DNA from: an uncultured Prevotella sp.
Lineage (GTDB): Bacteria; Bacteroidota; Bacteroidia; Bacteroidales; Bacteroidaceae
Assembly (NCBI GenBank): GCA_905210845.1
Contig: CAJLYG010000144.1
Location: 1-8,050 of the forward strand
DNA: 8,050 nt
Direction of reading: 5' to 3'
Position 1 is the stretch's first letter; each line of letters begins with the position of its first letter. The notes under the pieces are model-generated. The model did not search any database. It saw nothing but the letters and a program-made list of their open reading frames with translations, and was not told the origin of the DNA. Below are positions 7,915-8,050 of the stretch, piece after piece. The translations under genes were made by a program, and so were the position numbers.

Positions 7915-7935
7915 TGGGGGCTATATACGGGTTGT
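7893..7935. repeat. Perfect 11-bp inverted repeat upstream of the promoter
   Basis: ACAACCCGTAT (7893-7903) and ATACGGGTTGT (7925-7935) are exact reverse complements with a 21-bp spacer. The left arm abuts the third GTCCAA copy, and the spacer holds the degenerate fourth copy. Centre-to-centre the arms are 32 bp apart, about three helical turns, compatible with a dimeric regulator binding both arms. It could also be a stem-loop in a transcript entering from the right. No U-run follows on either strand, so a terminator is unlikely. Confidence 0.6.
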
Positions 7936-7991
7936 CTTCCATGCAGGCTTCTTTTCTAAAACATTTTTATAGTCCACAGTGATTTTTTTGC

Positions 7992-8045
7992 AAACAGGTT
8001 GACAGGTTGTCAAAACCCAGTGTTTATCGGGCTTGCAACCTGTTT
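7992..8045. repeat. Tandem ACAGGTTG repeat with a distal inverted copy (large stem-loop)
   Basis: ACAGGTTG is repeated head-to-tail at 7994-8001 and 8002-8009. The stretch AAACAGGTTG (7992-8001) pairs perfectly with CAACCTGTTT (8036-8045), and the second unit could pair with the same arm instead. A small CCC/GGG pairing (8016-8018 with 8029-8031) lies inside. On the plus strand the structure ends in a T5 run, which resembles an intrinsic terminator, but no plus-strand gene precedes it in the window. It may belong to whatever lies beyond the right edge. Confidence 0.45.
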
Positions 8046-8050
8046 TTAGG

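Noticed and set aside
7983..8045. Intrinsic terminator formed by the AAACAGGTTG stem and the following T-run
   Set aside because: The T-run would serve only the plus strand, the loop is over 30 nt, and no plus-strand gene precedes it here, so I list it as a repeat.
1..8050. CRISPR arrays, tRNA or rRNA genes, insertion sequences
   Set aside because: No regularly spaced long repeats, no transposase-like protein, and almost all sequence is accounted for by the four genes.

Overview
This 8,050-bp window holds the front end of a polysaccharide utilization locus (PUL) from a member of the Bacteroidales (Bacteroides/Prevotella-like). The case rests on an adjacent SusC-like/SusD-like pair, a Bacteroidota-type -7 promoter element (TAnnTTTG), no strong Shine-Dalgarno sequences, and enzymes carrying their own signal peptides. 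The species cannot be named from the sequence.

All four genes are on the minus strand and read right to left. The right edge (7767-8050) is non-coding and holds the probable promoter and a cluster of repeats. It is followed by a SusC-like TonB-dependent transporter (7766-4458), a SusD-like surface lipoprotein (4439-2733, with its natural C-terminus displaced into another frame and ending at 2684), a 108-bp gap with a perfect 12-bp hairpin, a secreted heparinase II/III-type polysaccharide lyase (2575-650), and 11 bp later the start of a GH88 unsaturated glucuronyl hydrolase that runs off the left edge (638-1). Spacing is tight except for the susD-lyase gap, so the four genes probably form one operon.

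The inferred pathway is uptake of a uronic-acid-containing polysaccharide. SusD captures chains at the cell surface and SusC imports oligosaccharides using TonB energy. The lyase cleaves them by beta-elimination, leaving a 4,5-unsaturated uronate at the new non-reducing end, and the GH88 enzyme removes that sugar. Glycosaminoglycans such as hyaluronan, chondroitin or heparan, or a microbial uronate polymer such as gellan, are possible substrates. No sulfatase is visible here.

Two points deserve attention. One extra G in a G4 run throws the conserved SusD C-terminus out of frame. Upstream of the promoter are three GTCCAA repeats at helical spacing, with a degenerate fourth copy two turns further on, and next to them a perfect 11-bp inverted repeat. 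These look like a regulator site. Overall this is a recognisable PUL rather than a wholly new system.
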